Part shown: positions 1 through 9,029 of the stretch, piece after piece | Layout: every line of letters starts with the position of its first letter | Numbering within the stretch: the stretch's first letter is position 1 | Source: Microcaldota archaeon | GTDB taxonomy: Archaea > Micrarchaeota > Micrarchaeia > Micrarchaeales > Micrarchaeaceae | NCBI GenBank assembly: GCA_021799635.1 | Contig: JAJZAB010000001.1 | Location: forward strand, 94,505 to 158,504 | Direction: 5' to 3' | Length of the DNA stretch: 64,000 nucleotides | Program-made: the position numbers and the translations under genes | Notes under the pieces: model-generated | What the model was told of the DNA's origin: nothing | Seen by the model: only the letters and a program-made list of their open reading frames with translations | The model's database searches: none

Positions 1-2510
1 GTGCCGCTCTCCAGCCATGATGGTATTATGGTTCCGTTGGAGTAGAAGAACTCCACGTTGTCAAGGTTGGCTGCCTCGTAGCTGTTGTACGATATGGAGT
101 TTACAGCTAGCATCTGCTGGAAGGGAGATGGAGTTGGAGTGGTCTGGGAATTCGTCAGGGTGATGTTGACGTAGTATAATATATTGGAAGGCACTGTTAC
201 CCCAGAAGGATCTACCGCGGTGTAGTTTTTGTCCCCGGAAAAATCAAAAACAACGTTCGCGCTGATGTTGCGCGGTACTTTATAGTTGAACCTTAATTTT
301 ATTGCGTTTGCATCCTTTGTGGTATATGGCACAAGGAAGCTGCCGTTGGACAGCTGTATGTAGTAGCTGTAATTCCCGGAGTTGCCGCTTAGAAGCTTGG
401 ATGACATAGTCACGTTAATGTTATACCTTTGGTGTGGCCGCAGCAACGGAACTTTGACTACGGCAGCCTTTGATCCAGTTATTAGTGCCCCGTCCACATT
501 AAGCACAAGCCTTGGCTCCGCCTTTGTCACGTTTAGCTGCTGGGTTTCTTCTGCGCCTGTGTTGGCGTTGATCGCATTTACTGTATAGGAACCGATAGCG
601 CTTACCGGGAATTCATAGGAAGCGGTGCCTGCGCCGCTAGCCTCAAGCACCGAATTGACGAGCACCTCGCAGAGGTCTGTGGATGGAGTGCATGTAGAGG
701 TTATGTTTACACTTTGGCCATATGATATCTGATTTTGGCTTATTGCAAGGGACACGCCGCTGCTGGTGCTGTTGTACACCGCTGTGACTACCACGTTGCC
801 GTATACTGCAATGCTGGTGTTTTGTGACAGAACATTTGCTACGGTTGCGTTGAGTGAATTGCTTACCTGCCACATGATGAAAGTATATCCCGATGGGGCT
901 ATGGCGTTTATTGCTGAGGTGCCTATCGCCATAATCGAATTGCCGGACAGCTGGTATGACCCATCCGTATATATTTCGCCGCTTGATGGGCTGTCATTCA
1001 GTACAACGCTGTACGGTGAAAAGACGTATGCGGCTAGAGCCGTTGACCCCGGACCCGATGATGCGGTGCTTACGCTGTAGGTGCCGGCAGGTTGGTCCTG
1101 GCAGGCGGCAACGTACGCGGATTCAAAGGTGTCTGAGTTGTTTATAAACTGCTGTTTTGCGCAGCCGGAAGGAACGGTAACCCCGGTCAGATTGTAGTAC
1201 CCTGCGGCTGCCATTATTACAACAAACGAACCGTTTTCCAATACATTATAACTGAGTGCCGCGGAGTAAGCGCTGCTTGCGTTGTTTGAATACAACGAAT
1301 AATGCGTCTCGTTAAGCCCTATTCCTGCAACAGCCAGCCCTGGTGCCGCCGCACCAGCAGTTCTAGCTATGCACTTGTTTGTAGACTGGTGACCTATGCT
1401 TGCGTTGACACCCCCTTCCTCGGGTGCACCGGTTGGCGCAGCAGAATCCTGTGTCCAGCTAAACGGGGATGTTGAAGTTGAGAGTGTGTAGTTTGCGCCG
1501 GCTGCGCAGAGATATAGTTTGTAGCCTGCAGGCAGCACGACCTTTTCCGGGCTGGCGTCTCCTGCCGCAGCACCGGTGCTGAAAGAAACAACGTATGTTG
1601 AGAGCGAATTCGAAGCTGCCGAGTAGTAGTACATTCCAGAGCTGTTCCCTATGAGAGAGGTGGGCAGTGGGGTCCACGAGCCCCCGGTGAGCTTGTAGAG
1701 AGTAACCTGGTCCGGGCTTATGTTGTTCTCCATCACCCACGAATCTGGGACAGAGAAATTGTATTCAGCACTTGTCACGTTGGAATCCTGCAGCGTGCTG
1801 TTTATGCTGAACAGCGCATAGGCAGGGCTGCCGAGGCCTGGAACCGAAGGCTGTATTACCAAACTTATTCTTGTAATTATCGAATTTGCGCTCCCCGAAG
1901 CGCGCACAGTTATACCGGAAAGCGTGGAGTTCCTATCTAAAAATATCGGGACTCCTATCTTCCCAGGAATCGAAGGCGCGTATGAAACTGCGCCTGCGCC
2001 GGAAGCTGCCGAGTATATGTCAACGTATGATATGTTTGTGTACTGGGTTATGTTTGCTGCATAGATGCTTGCATCTGATGCGTTAAGCTTAGAGTTTGTG
2101 TATGCTATAGCAACGTTTTCGGCATAGACGCTTTGCTCCCCGCTGAACAGCGCCCCAAATGTACCAGGTAGGGTGGCTACGCTTGCAGTGCTATAGTTTA
2201 CTTCGGTAACCTCTATGGCGTTTCCGTGCCAGAATGATGACTTCTTTGACAGGTCATTGTGCACTTTGGCTCCGAGCGCGTTGTAGAGGTTCGAGGCTGT
2301 GCTGTTAGATCCTTCTGGCTGCGAATACGCGGTTGTGGTGGACTGGTTGCTTGTGGATGCGTTGCTCTGATTGCTGAAGGAAAACACAGCGCCGTACTGA
2401 ACTGCCACTCGAGGCATTGGGCTTGAAGTGGCCAGCAGCAGCATAGCTGCAGCAGCTATCGACAATGCAGCGATAATTTTAGCAATGTAAGCACATTTTC
2501 CCGAAAGCAT
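1..2510 (-). CDS. Large secreted surface protein, partial (runs off left edge), PGF-pre-PGF-like and DUF2341-like modules
   Basis: An open minus-strand frame starts at ATG 2510 and stays open to base 1, about 836 codons with the C-terminus missing. The ORF track omits it because no stop lies in the window. The N-terminus has a Lys-containing head and a hydrophobic stretch (IIAALSIAAAAMLLLA), consistent with a Sec signal peptide. Roughly 220-310 residues in, a segment reading NFSVPDSWVMENNISPDQV followed by LYKL..GSWTPLPT matches what I know of the PGF-pre-PGF domain of archaeal surface proteins. Ig-like beta-rich segments follow. The last visible part (PFQQM, EFFYSNGTIIPSWLES) is the start of a DUF2341-type module, the same module that repeats in the giant gene at the right edge. 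N-x-S/T sequons are very frequent, so the mature protein is probably heavily N-glycosylated. Envelope or adhesion role is inferred. Confidence 0.8.
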   Translation of the reverse strand, partial: MLSGKCAYIAKIIAALSIAAAAMLLLATSSPMPRVAVQYGAVFSFSNQSNASTSNQSTTTAYSQPEGSNSTASNLYNALGAKVHNDLSKKSSFWHGNAIEVTEVNYSTASVATLPGTFGALFSGEQSVYAENVAIAYTNSKLNASDASIYAANITQYTNISYVDIYSAASGAGAVSYAPSIPGKIGVPIFLDRNSTLSGITVRASGSANSIITRISLVIQPSVPGLGSPAYALFSINSTLQDSNVTSAEYNFSVPDSWVMENNISPDQVTLYKLTGGSWTPLPTSLIGNSSGMYYYSAASNSLSTYVVSFSTGAAAGDASPEKVVLPAGYKLYLCAAGANYTLSTSTSPFSWTQDSAAPTGAPEEGGVNASIGHQSTNKCIARTAGAAAPGLAVAGIGLNETHYSLYSNNASSAYSAALSYNVLENGSFVVIMAAAGYYNLTGVTVPSGCAKQQFINNSDTFESAYVAACQDQPAGTYSVSTASSGPGSTALAAYVFSPYSVVLNDSPSSGEIYTDGSYQLSGNSIMAIGTSAINAIAPSGYTFIMWQVSNSLNATVANVLSQNTSIAVYGNVVVTAVYNSTSSGVSLAISQNQISYGQSVNITSTCTPSTDLCEVLVNSVLEASGAGTASYEFPVSAIGSYTVNAINANTGAEETQQLNVTKAEPRLVLNVDGALITGSKAAVVKVPLLRPHQRYNINVTMSSKLLSGNSGNYSYYIQLSNGSFLVPYTTKDANAIKLRFNYKVPRNISANVVFDFSGDKNYTAVDPSGVTVPSNILYYVNITLTNSQTTPTPSPFQQMLAVNSISYNSYEAANLDNVEFFYSNGTIIPSWLESG

Positions 2511-2662
2511 CCGCTCACTGACTTATCAAGAGAATTAAAGAATAAATAACTATCTAAAAAACTATCTAAAACTTGAGACGGTCGTAAGGCTCCGGTGCCT
2601 AGATTTGATGGTTTTTCTGATGCAACAAAAATTAACCGTACAGACCCAGACGGGCAGCCTGC

Positions 2663-4591
2663 TCATCGGCCTCTTCTCCGTATGATAGGCATGATGACTG
2701 CCAGTACAAGCGCTATAAACAAAATAAGAATCAAGAACAGCATACCATAGACGCTAATTAGTATGGACCCGTAACTAACCTGCGGCACCGTTGTTGTAGC
2801 AGGCTTTATGGGTGTGGGCAGAGTTACGGCAGGCACTGAGTAGTTGAGCTCGGCGCCGTACGTGCTTACGTATATTCCAATGAGCTGGGTTCCGGTGGTA
2901 TGGGATGTCACCCTGAAGCTGGTTGTTATAATCTGGTTTGGGGATGCGTTTACATACTGCGAAGAGACCGGCATCGATATGCCGGGAGGAGGCGCAATGG
3001 ATACAAGAACCGGCTGCGGGGCTGTGCCTGTGTAAAGCACCTCCACTGTAATGTTGCTGGTGGAATTTTCGTATAGGTCAGGTATATTTATATCAAGCAC
3101 CTTCATAATGCTCCTTGGCTGCGGCTGAGATTGCTGTATGAAAATCACCTGCTGCGAAAGGAGCGCCTGCTGGTTGGACAGGTTTTCTATAGAATAGTAC
3201 GCGTACGCTGTAGTGTTCTCGTAGGACGGGCTCTCGTACCATTTTAAAACATAAGAGCCTGCGCTGGCGGTTACATGGTTGGGCAGGCCATACGCGCGTA
3301 TGTAAGAAACATTGCCTGCTACTCCTATAGGTATTAGAGATACAATCGTGTAGTTGCTAGGCTGGATGCCCGGGGCCTTTATTGATATTATACCTGACGC
3401 TGACCTAGAATTGTTGTACAGGTTCACCTGCATTGATATACTGGGCTTTGTTGCGTTTGATTGATACACTACTATGGTAAGATATTCGGTCTGGCTCTCA
3501 GCTACGCCGTCTACTGCGCTTACTGTTATGTTTATTGGTATCACGTACCTGCCAGGCAAGGCGTTCGCCGCGCTCCTGTATAGGACACCGACGTCAAGGC
3601 CCTCGCCCTGATAAAGGTACACGCTCTTTGCGGAAAGGTTGACCATCTCGGAGTACTGCGATGGGACGCTGAGGTTCACATATTCGGGAACGCTTGCCGT
3701 GCTTGTGACGCCAAGCTCATCCAGCGATGACTGGCCTGCCGCCATGGTAGTGTATAGTGGCACGGAGGACAGCACTATTCCAGGTATGCTGACTACGCTC
3801 TGCCTGTGCGCAGGTGCTGAGCTCTGTTGCGATGAGACTTCATAAGTTAGGTTTTTCTCTGATGAGGTTTTATTGGTAGAGTTGACCTCAAATTTGGCGT
3901 ACGCGCTTGCGGTATAGGCGCCGGCCTGGCTTGTGATGTTGCTAAATAGTACTGTCAATGTCTGGTTCTGCCCTGGCGAAAGCGCATTTATCGGATATGA
4001 GAAACTGAACTTTGCTGGACCAGTTATGTTTATGTAGAATATTACATTGCCTGATGCAAGCTGCCCGGTGTTCTTGAGCTGCGATGTGAAGCTTACTGGG
4101 GATCCTACGCTCAGCGTGCTCTGCGACACAGAAAAGCTCTGCAGCGTTATGTTGGCCTGCCTGATTATCTTGAACTGCGATGAGCTTTCGTTCTTGGTAT
4201 TGATGTACGTAAAGTTGATTGAGGCGGTGTACGTGCCGTTGTTAAAACTGTTGGAAGGTATGGTGAACCGGACGCTTGATGGCGTGTTGCCTACAGGGCC
4301 TGAAACAATGCCCTCAGAAAATACTATCCCGCCGCTCTGGTTGGTCACCACAAGCGACCCGTTCATGTCAGATATCGAGCACGCGGCGATGGTCCTTATG
4401 GTGTAGTTGCCGGCTGCGTTGCTGCCGAATAAGTATGCGGCCTGCGTGTTGACGTGGATTGAGAACGGGCACGCTACGCTTGCGTTTGCGATTATGCTGC
4501 CGCTCTGTGACATTGCGCCAGGTACAGCCATGAGCGCCAGCGTTATGATTACTGCTGCAATCGCAAAAATTCTCTTGACGGCGTGCTGCAA
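2663..4591 (-). CDS. Secreted surface protein with C-terminal membrane anchor (NEW3/CARDB-like beta domains)
   Basis: 642 residues. The start is TTG 4591, preceded by a good Shine-Dalgarno (AAGGTGA) a few bases upstream, so the non-ATG start is credible. N-terminal signal peptide (FAIAAVIITLALMAVPGAMS), a long Thr/Ser/Asn-rich extracellular part built of beta-sandwich-like segments, and a C-terminal transmembrane helix (MLFLILILFIALVLAVIMP) closed by the basic tail IIRRRGR. Topology is therefore outside with a C-terminal anchor, as in S-layer-associated proteins. The segments resemble CARDB/NEW3 adhesion repeats, but I cannot assign a named family. It precedes the other surface-protein gene on the same strand with a 152-base gap. 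Many N-glycosylation sequons. Confidence 0.8.
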   Translation of the reverse strand: MQHAVKRIFAIAAVIITLALMAVPGAMSQSGSIIANASVACPFSIHVNTQAAYLFGSNAAGNYTIRTIAACSISDMNGSLVVTNQSGGIVFSEGIVSGPVGNTPSSVRFTIPSNSFNNGTYTASINFTYINTKNESSSQFKIIRQANITLQSFSVSQSTLSVGSPVSFTSQLKNTGQLASGNVIFYINITGPAKFSFSYPINALSPGQNQTLTVLFSNITSQAGAYTASAYAKFEVNSTNKTSSEKNLTYEVSSQQSSAPAHRQSVVSIPGIVLSSVPLYTTMAAGQSSLDELGVTSTASVPEYVNLSVPSQYSEMVNLSAKSVYLYQGEGLDVGVLYRSAANALPGRYVIPINITVSAVDGVAESQTEYLTIVVYQSNATKPSISMQVNLYNNSRSASGIISIKAPGIQPSNYTIVSLIPIGVAGNVSYIRAYGLPNHVTASAGSYVLKWYESPSYENTTAYAYYSIENLSNQQALLSQQVIFIQQSQPQPRSIMKVLDINIPDLYENSTSNITVEVLYTGTAPQPVLVSIAPPPGISMPVSSQYVNASPNQIITTSFRVTSHTTGTQLIGIYVSTYGAELNYSVPAVTLPTPIKPATTTVPQVSYGSILISVYGMLFLILILFIALVLAVIMPIIRRRGR

Positions 4592-4677
4592 AGGTTCACC
4601 TTATTAATATACATCGCAATTATTTTTAATGTACTTTTTATATTTATATATACATTTCACTGCTATATGGATGAACG

Positions 4678-4751
4678 CGCCCCTGCCGGGATTTGAACCC
4701 GGATCACAGGCTCCGCAAGCCCGTGTTCTATCCAAGTTATACTACAGGGGC
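4678..4751 (-). tRNA. tRNA-Arg (anticodon GCG)
   Basis: Read on the minus strand, GCCCCTG at the 5' end pairs with CAGGGGC at the 3' end. The T-arm is CCGGG-TTCAAAT-CCCGG. The anticodon stem is CGGGC/GCCTG around the loop TTGCGGA, giving anticodon GCG (codons CGC/CGU). No intron is visible. It lies between the surface-protein gene and the glycosyl-1-phosphate transferase in an AT-rich spacer with TATA-like stretches on both sides. Confidence 0.93.
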
Positions 4752-4833
4752 AGCCAATAGGATTTTTAATATATGATTTTAATAATATGCATCTGTAAAT
4801 AAACATTATCGCAGAGGCCTGCACGGGTGTCTT

Positions 4834-5892
4834 TTGGTGTACCATTTTTATCTAACTCTTATAATACCATCATTGATTGCGTTTTTTGTAACAGTAATAG
4901 CCACCAAGTCTGTAATAAGCTACATGATGGATTCTGGGGTAACTGCTACTGATCACAATAAAAAGAGCAGGAGGACGCTTCCGAGCAGCGGAGGGCTGGC
5001 GGTCGCTTTCGGGTTCGCCATAGGAGTATTTGTTTATGTTTTTGGCGGCAATTTCCCTTCGCCGCTGCATCCGTTCTACGTCCCTGCGGCATCTATGCAG
5101 TACCTGCTCGCTACAGTGCTTTCGGTTTTGCTGATATCGCTTGTCGGCTTCATAGATGACATTAACGTAAAGAAGAAAATGATACGCGCCACTGACATGA
5201 TGGACACAAAGAAGGGGCTTAAGCAGTGGCACAAGCCGGTGCTCACGCTCATAGGCGCGATACCATTGATGGTGGTAAACGCCGGCGTATCTGTCGTCAG
5301 CATACCGTTCATAGGAATGGTCAACTTCGGGGTTTTTTACCCTTTGATAATCCTGCCTCTCGCAGTAATATTTGCAGCTAACTCATTCAACCTGCTCGGA
5401 GGGTTCGATGGCATAGCTACAGGCACAGGGCTCATCGCAAGCCTGGCGCTGCTTGTATACGGGATCTTCTTTGGGGCTTACGCAGGCACCCTTATAGCAG
5501 CAGTCCTGTTTGCTACCCTACTTGCATTTTTCATTTTTAATGTTTATCCGGCAAGGGTGATGCCTGGCGACAGCTTTACCTACGGGGTAGGGGCCGCGCT
5601 TGTGAGCGCCATGGTCCTCGGCAACATGGAGTCCTTTGGTATAATAATATTCATGCCGTGGATAGTGGAGTTCCTGCTCCACCTGAAAAGGAAGTTTATT
5701 GTTACAGATGTGGGCAAGAGAAGATCTGACGGGACGTTCGAGTCTCCTTACGGAAAAAAAATATACAGCTGGACGCACCTGATAATGAATGCAAAAAGGT
5801 GCAGGGAATGGGAGGTGTCCCTGTACATGTGGCTTATAGAGATAGGCTTTGTGCTCCTCGCCTTCGGGCTCAAGGCTCTGGCTCTGCTCTGA
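4834..5892 (+). CDS. UDP-GlcNAc:polyprenyl-phosphate GlcNAc-1-phosphate transferase-like (Alg7/AglH, GT4/MraY superfamily)
   Basis: 352 residues, start TTG 4834 (GTG 4837 is an alternative). Polytopic membrane enzyme of the MraY/WecA/ALG7 superfamily, which transfers a sugar-1-phosphate from UDP-sugar to a lipid phosphate, the first step of lipid-linked glycan assembly. Family motifs are visible in order: DHNKKSRRTLPSSGG near residue 40, the GFIDDI acidic pair near 110, NSFNLLGGFDGIATG near 190, and MPGDSFTYGVG near 245. About ten hydrophobic helices. It is closer to the eukaryote/archaeal ALG7 type than to MraY by the shape of these motifs. It fits with the cis-prenyltransferase (lipid carrier) and the several glycosyltransferases elsewhere in the window, pointing to N-glycosylation of the surface proteins. 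Confidence 0.87.
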   Translation: MVYHFYLTLIIPSLIAFFVTVIATKSVISYMMDSGVTATDHNKKSRRTLPSSGGLAVAFGFAIGVFVYVFGGNFPSPLHPFYVPAASMQYLLATVLSVLLISLVGFIDDINVKKKMIRATDMMDTKKGLKQWHKPVLTLIGAIPLMVVNAGVSVVSIPFIGMVNFGVFYPLIILPLAVIFAANSFNLLGGFDGIATGTGLIASLALLVYGIFFGAYAGTLIAAVLFATLLAFFIFNVYPARVMPGDSFTYGVGAALVSAMVLGNMESFGIIIFMPWIVEFLLHLKRKFIVTDVGKRRSDGTFESPYGKKIYSWTHLIMNAKRCREWEVSLYMWLIEIGFVLLAFGLKALALL

Positions 5893-5903
5893 AGCGCGGT
5901 TTC

Positions 5904-6212
5904 CTATCCTGTAAGATCACTGCTGAGCTGCTTTGCCGGCGCACGCCGGGGCTTCCTCCTTCCAAGCACAGCCCTTCTCCTTACCAGCCTGCTCCTGCCG
6001 TTGCTGCTTGTAAGCCTCACGTCTGATGCGGTGATCAGCTTTTTCCTGCCCGCGTAGTTGGCGTACACCTGCGCCTCGTTTATTATCTCTCCCACCATGT
6101 CCTCAAGCTCCCTCTCAAGGCTGACTATCGCGCCCTCATTTACCCTTTCCGCTCCCGCATCCCTGAGAAATTGCTCTATATCGTAAAGACTGAACCCCCT
6201 TGACTTCGCCAA
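5904..6212 (-). CDS. Archaeal histone with an added basic C-terminal tail
   Basis: 102 residues. Residues about 9-68 are a clear archaeal histone fold: DAGAERV early, AGRK before the last helix, and ITASDV at the second loop, all as in HMf-type histones. The core should dimerise and wrap DNA. Beyond the fold there is a tail of about 33 residues rich in Arg and Lys (RRRAVLGRRKPRRAPAK). Typical archaeal histones of about 67 residues lack such a tail. It is convergent with the GT4 gene (12-base gap) and divergent from endonuclease IV. Function as chromatin protein follows from the family; what the tail does is unknown. Confidence 0.9.
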   Translation of the reverse strand: MAKSRGFSLYDIEQFLRDAGAERVNEGAIVSLERELEDMVGEIINEAQVYANYAGRKKLITASDVRLTSSNGRSRLVRRRAVLGRRKPRRAPAKQLSSDLTG

Positions 6213-6323
6213 CCTAACACCAATGAAAGATTTATTAATCTATAATGTTTTTAAAACAATCTGCCGCGTGGCGATTAGCGGCATTCCTGAAATATGAGCC
6301 AAAAGCTGGCAAGGTTGCCGATT

Positions 6324-7169
6324 ATGATGAAGATAGGATTCCACCTTTCCATATCAGGCGGTGTATCGAGCTCGGCTGCGGAGGCGGCCGGGTCAGGCTA
6401 CAGCGCCTTCCAGATCTTCGTGAGCAGCTCGAGGTCGTGGAAGCACTCTGTGCTTGGGCGCGATGACATGGTAAAGTTCAAGCGCAGCGTTGCTGCGAGC
6501 GGCGCGCTGCCTAACGCGCACATACCTTACCTGTGCAACCCATCATCAACCAACAGGCTGGTCTTGGACAGGAGCCTCGGTATGCTTGTCAACAACATGA
6601 ATAGCTGCAGTGAGCTTGGCATCAGGTACCTGGTTGTCCATATGGGCTCGCACCTGGGCGCCGGCCGGGAGGCCGGGGAGGATAACCTCGTAAAGACTAT
6701 AGGCAGCGCCCTGGATATGGAAAAAAGGACTTCGCTACTGCTGGAAAACTCCGCCGGATACAAAAACAGCGTTGGCTCCAAGTTTGCTGAAATAGGCTCG
6801 ATAGTGGATAGGATAGCATCAAGCAGGGTAGGCGTATGCCTGGACACCTGCCACGCCTTTGCCGCAGGCTACGACCTGCACACCGATACCGGAACCCAGA
6901 AGTGCTATGATGAGTTCGACAGCAGCATAGGCATAGGAAAGCTGAAGCTCGTGCATCTCAATGACGCAAGGCATCCCCTGGGGAGCGGCTTGGACAGGCA
7001 CTGGCACATCGGAAAGGGATTCATAGGCATGCAGGGTTTCATAAATTTCTTCAGGAACAGGCATTTTGGGGCTGGGCCCTTCATAATGGAGACCCCTGTT
7101 GATGCACAGGGAAGCAGGATGACTGACATGCATGCGGCGCTGCTGGCGATGAAAAAGGCGCACTCCTAG
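6324..7169 (+). CDS. nfo: Endonuclease IV (AP endonuclease, Nfo)
   Basis: 281 residues from ATG 6324, or 280 from the adjacent ATG 6327. I prefer these to the track start at 6294 because the family begins with the strand KIGFHLSISGG. TIM-barrel zinc enzyme that cleaves 5' to abasic sites in base-excision repair. Visible metal-site motifs: the N-terminal His of HLSISGG, HMGSHLGAG near 115, the Glu of LLLENSAG, DTCHAFAAGYD near 180, HLNDARHPLGSGLDRHWHIGKG near 225, and the Glu of METPVD near the end. The length matches the family. Confidence 0.95.
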   Translation: MMKIGFHLSISGGVSSSAAEAAGSGYSAFQIFVSSSRSWKHSVLGRDDMVKFKRSVAASGALPNAHIPYLCNPSSTNRLVLDRSLGMLVNNMNSCSELGIRYLVVHMGSHLGAGREAGEDNLVKTIGSALDMEKRTSLLLENSAGYKNSVGSKFAEIGSIVDRIASSRVGVCLDTCHAFAAGYDLHTDTGTQKCYDEFDSSIGIGKLKLVHLNDARHPLGSGLDRHWHIGKGFIGMQGFINFFRNRHFGAGPFIMETPVDAQGSRMTDMHAALLAMKKAHS

Positions 7170-7174
7170 TCATT

Positions 7175-9010
7175 CTATATCAGCGATATTATCCATGCAG
7201 CTATTATGAAACCAGATATGACTATTAAGGTGCCAAGGGTCCTGGCTTCGGATACAACTGAGCCTGTTATGCTTGAAAGGTTCCTGCTAAGCTCCCGTCC
7301 CCATATGTCGAACCTGGCCATTACTACCCTCTTGTGGTACACGTTGACCTCTTCTACGCTATTGATCGCTTTATCCATGGCTTCATCCACTATCTTCTCT
7401 ATCATTTTGTATTTTGTATACCTGCCGAGGACGTTTTCCACGGTGTACTCTATGGAGTTGACAGAATGGGTGTCTGTGGTGTATACTTCGGCGCTAATGT
7501 GGTACTTCCGCCTCACGTGGGATATTATTTCATTCCTTATATAAGGCAGTATGTTGTTGGAGTTGAACTGGAGCATTGCGTACTTGAAGCTGCCGAACGA
7601 GAAGACCGCCGCGTTTAGATTGCCCTTGCCGATGTCCTTCGGCATGTTTAGCCTGTTGTAAATTTCCACGCTGGCAATCCCGGCCCTTACCTTTCTGGAG
7701 CTGTGGGCGTTCTTTATGTTGGCTATCGCGTTTATGTAATCCCTCATGAACCTGGACCCGAACCTTATGCCATCCAGTTCGCCCTTCGGTGCGCTTTCAT
7801 ACCTGGAGTTGTGCGCGTCTATGAGTATGGATTCGCCGTACCTGTTCTGAAGGCTCTTCCTGAACAGCTTGGCAGATTCGACGTCGATGTCATCGGTAAC
7901 CATCGGCGCCCTTGTGAATGTCGCCAGGGAAATGCTGCCAAAAGAGATCTTGTATACATTGCAGCTGCGGTAGCTGCCCTTCCCGAAGTACATCCCATTC
8001 CCGACGCGTGGTGCCCCCTTCATCCCTTCCTCCAGCGCAGCCATTACCCTTCCTACCTGCCTTGAGGATATAGGGTTGTTTTCGGCCGTCACGGCCGTGT
8101 GCATTATGAAGGCCGTTGCCCTGTACTTGGAGTTCACGTGCCTTTCCAGTATGTAGGGTATGTTGCTTCCGCCCATCGTGCCAGCTGGCCCGTAGTGCAC
8201 CTCTGGTATGAAGAAGATGCCCTTTATCCTTCCGTCCAGTGCCCTGAATATGATTGTGTTGGTCTCCACGTCGGCCTTGGTGCCCAGCTTGGAGCTGAAC
8301 GGAGATGAAGTATTTATGTCGAAGAGCCAGTTCTGCAGCATGCTTGAGAATATATCTATTCCACCAACTCCTACGCTCTTTTTCATAGGCCTGTCAAATA
8401 CGTAGAGCAGCACGTAGCTGACCAGCAAGAATATCAGTATGCCGGTATACAGCTTCAGTATCAGCAGGTTGAACGGTGTATCTATTCTGAAAAGGAACCT
8501 GCCGGCCGGTATGTAGAGCATTATGTTCAGCGTTGGCTGTATGAAGGCGAATAGGATGGCCTTTTTCTTGAACCCCAGGACCACCTTGTTTATGAAGAAC
8601 CACCAGCCGAATATGCTTGCATCGCCGACCAGTATGGTTATTGTGGCTGCGGTTATTCCAAACACTATGTACAGTATGCTGCCGAGGAGTATGAAAAAGG
8701 AGTAAGAAGCCGTAGTTATTATGGCTATGAATAGAGTATGCTTTACGCTTATTCTATGCCTTGACATCTTTATGAATATGACGGTAAGCACTGACGGCAG
8801 CAGCACGGCAATTATCCCAGCAAGGGACCCGTCCGCAACTAGGTACAGCAGGCCTCTGGGCAGCACGCGGTAGTGTATTATAGTAACAGACGCTATGCCG
8901 ACCACAGCGCTGAATAGCAAGAGCATGAAAAACAGTATTATGGTACCTGGGAGCCTTGTGGAGAATATTTCTGAATATCTAAACAGGCTGTTATCTTTCT
9001 TGGCCATCAA
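7175..9010 (-). CDS. DUF2070 family polytopic membrane protein
   Basis: 611 residues. The N-terminal ~220 residues hold about six or seven hydrophobic helices. A long soluble region follows, with conserved-looking motifs HYGPAGTMGGSNIPY and LIDAHNS, and a single hydrophobic helix ends the protein (LIVISGFIIAAWIISLI). This architecture and the G-P-x-G-x-GGS-x-P motif match the archaeal DUF2070 family as I know it. The function is unknown; His/Asp/Asn motifs in the soluble part hint at a metal-dependent hydrolase-like site, which is inference only. The 5' neighbour in the same orientation is the cis-prenyltransferase (19 bases), so the two may form an operon. Confidence 0.75.
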   Translation of the reverse strand: MMAKKDNSLFRYSEIFSTRLPGTIILFFMLLLFSAVVGIASVTIIHYRVLPRGLLYLVADGSLAGIIAVLLPSVLTVIFIKMSRHRISVKHTLFIAIITTASYSFFILLGSILYIVFGITAATITILVGDASIFGWWFFINKVVLGFKKKAILFAFIQPTLNIMLYIPAGRFLFRIDTPFNLLILKLYTGILIFLLVSYVLLYVFDRPMKKSVGVGGIDIFSSMLQNWLFDINTSSPFSSKLGTKADVETNTIIFRALDGRIKGIFFIPEVHYGPAGTMGGSNIPYILERHVNSKYRATAFIMHTAVTAENNPISSRQVGRVMAALEEGMKGAPRVGNGMYFGKGSYRSCNVYKISFGSISLATFTRAPMVTDDIDVESAKLFRKSLQNRYGESILIDAHNSRYESAPKGELDGIRFGSRFMRDYINAIANIKNAHSSRKVRAGIASVEIYNRLNMPKDIGKGNLNAAVFSFGSFKYAMLQFNSNNILPYIRNEIISHVRRKYHISAEVYTTDTHSVNSIEYTVENVLGRYTKYKMIEKIVDEAMDKAINSVEEVNVYHKRVVMARFDIWGRELSRNLSSITGSVVSEARTLGTLIVISGFIIAAWIISLI

Positions 9011-9029
9011 AACACTGGGAATGCCGCTT

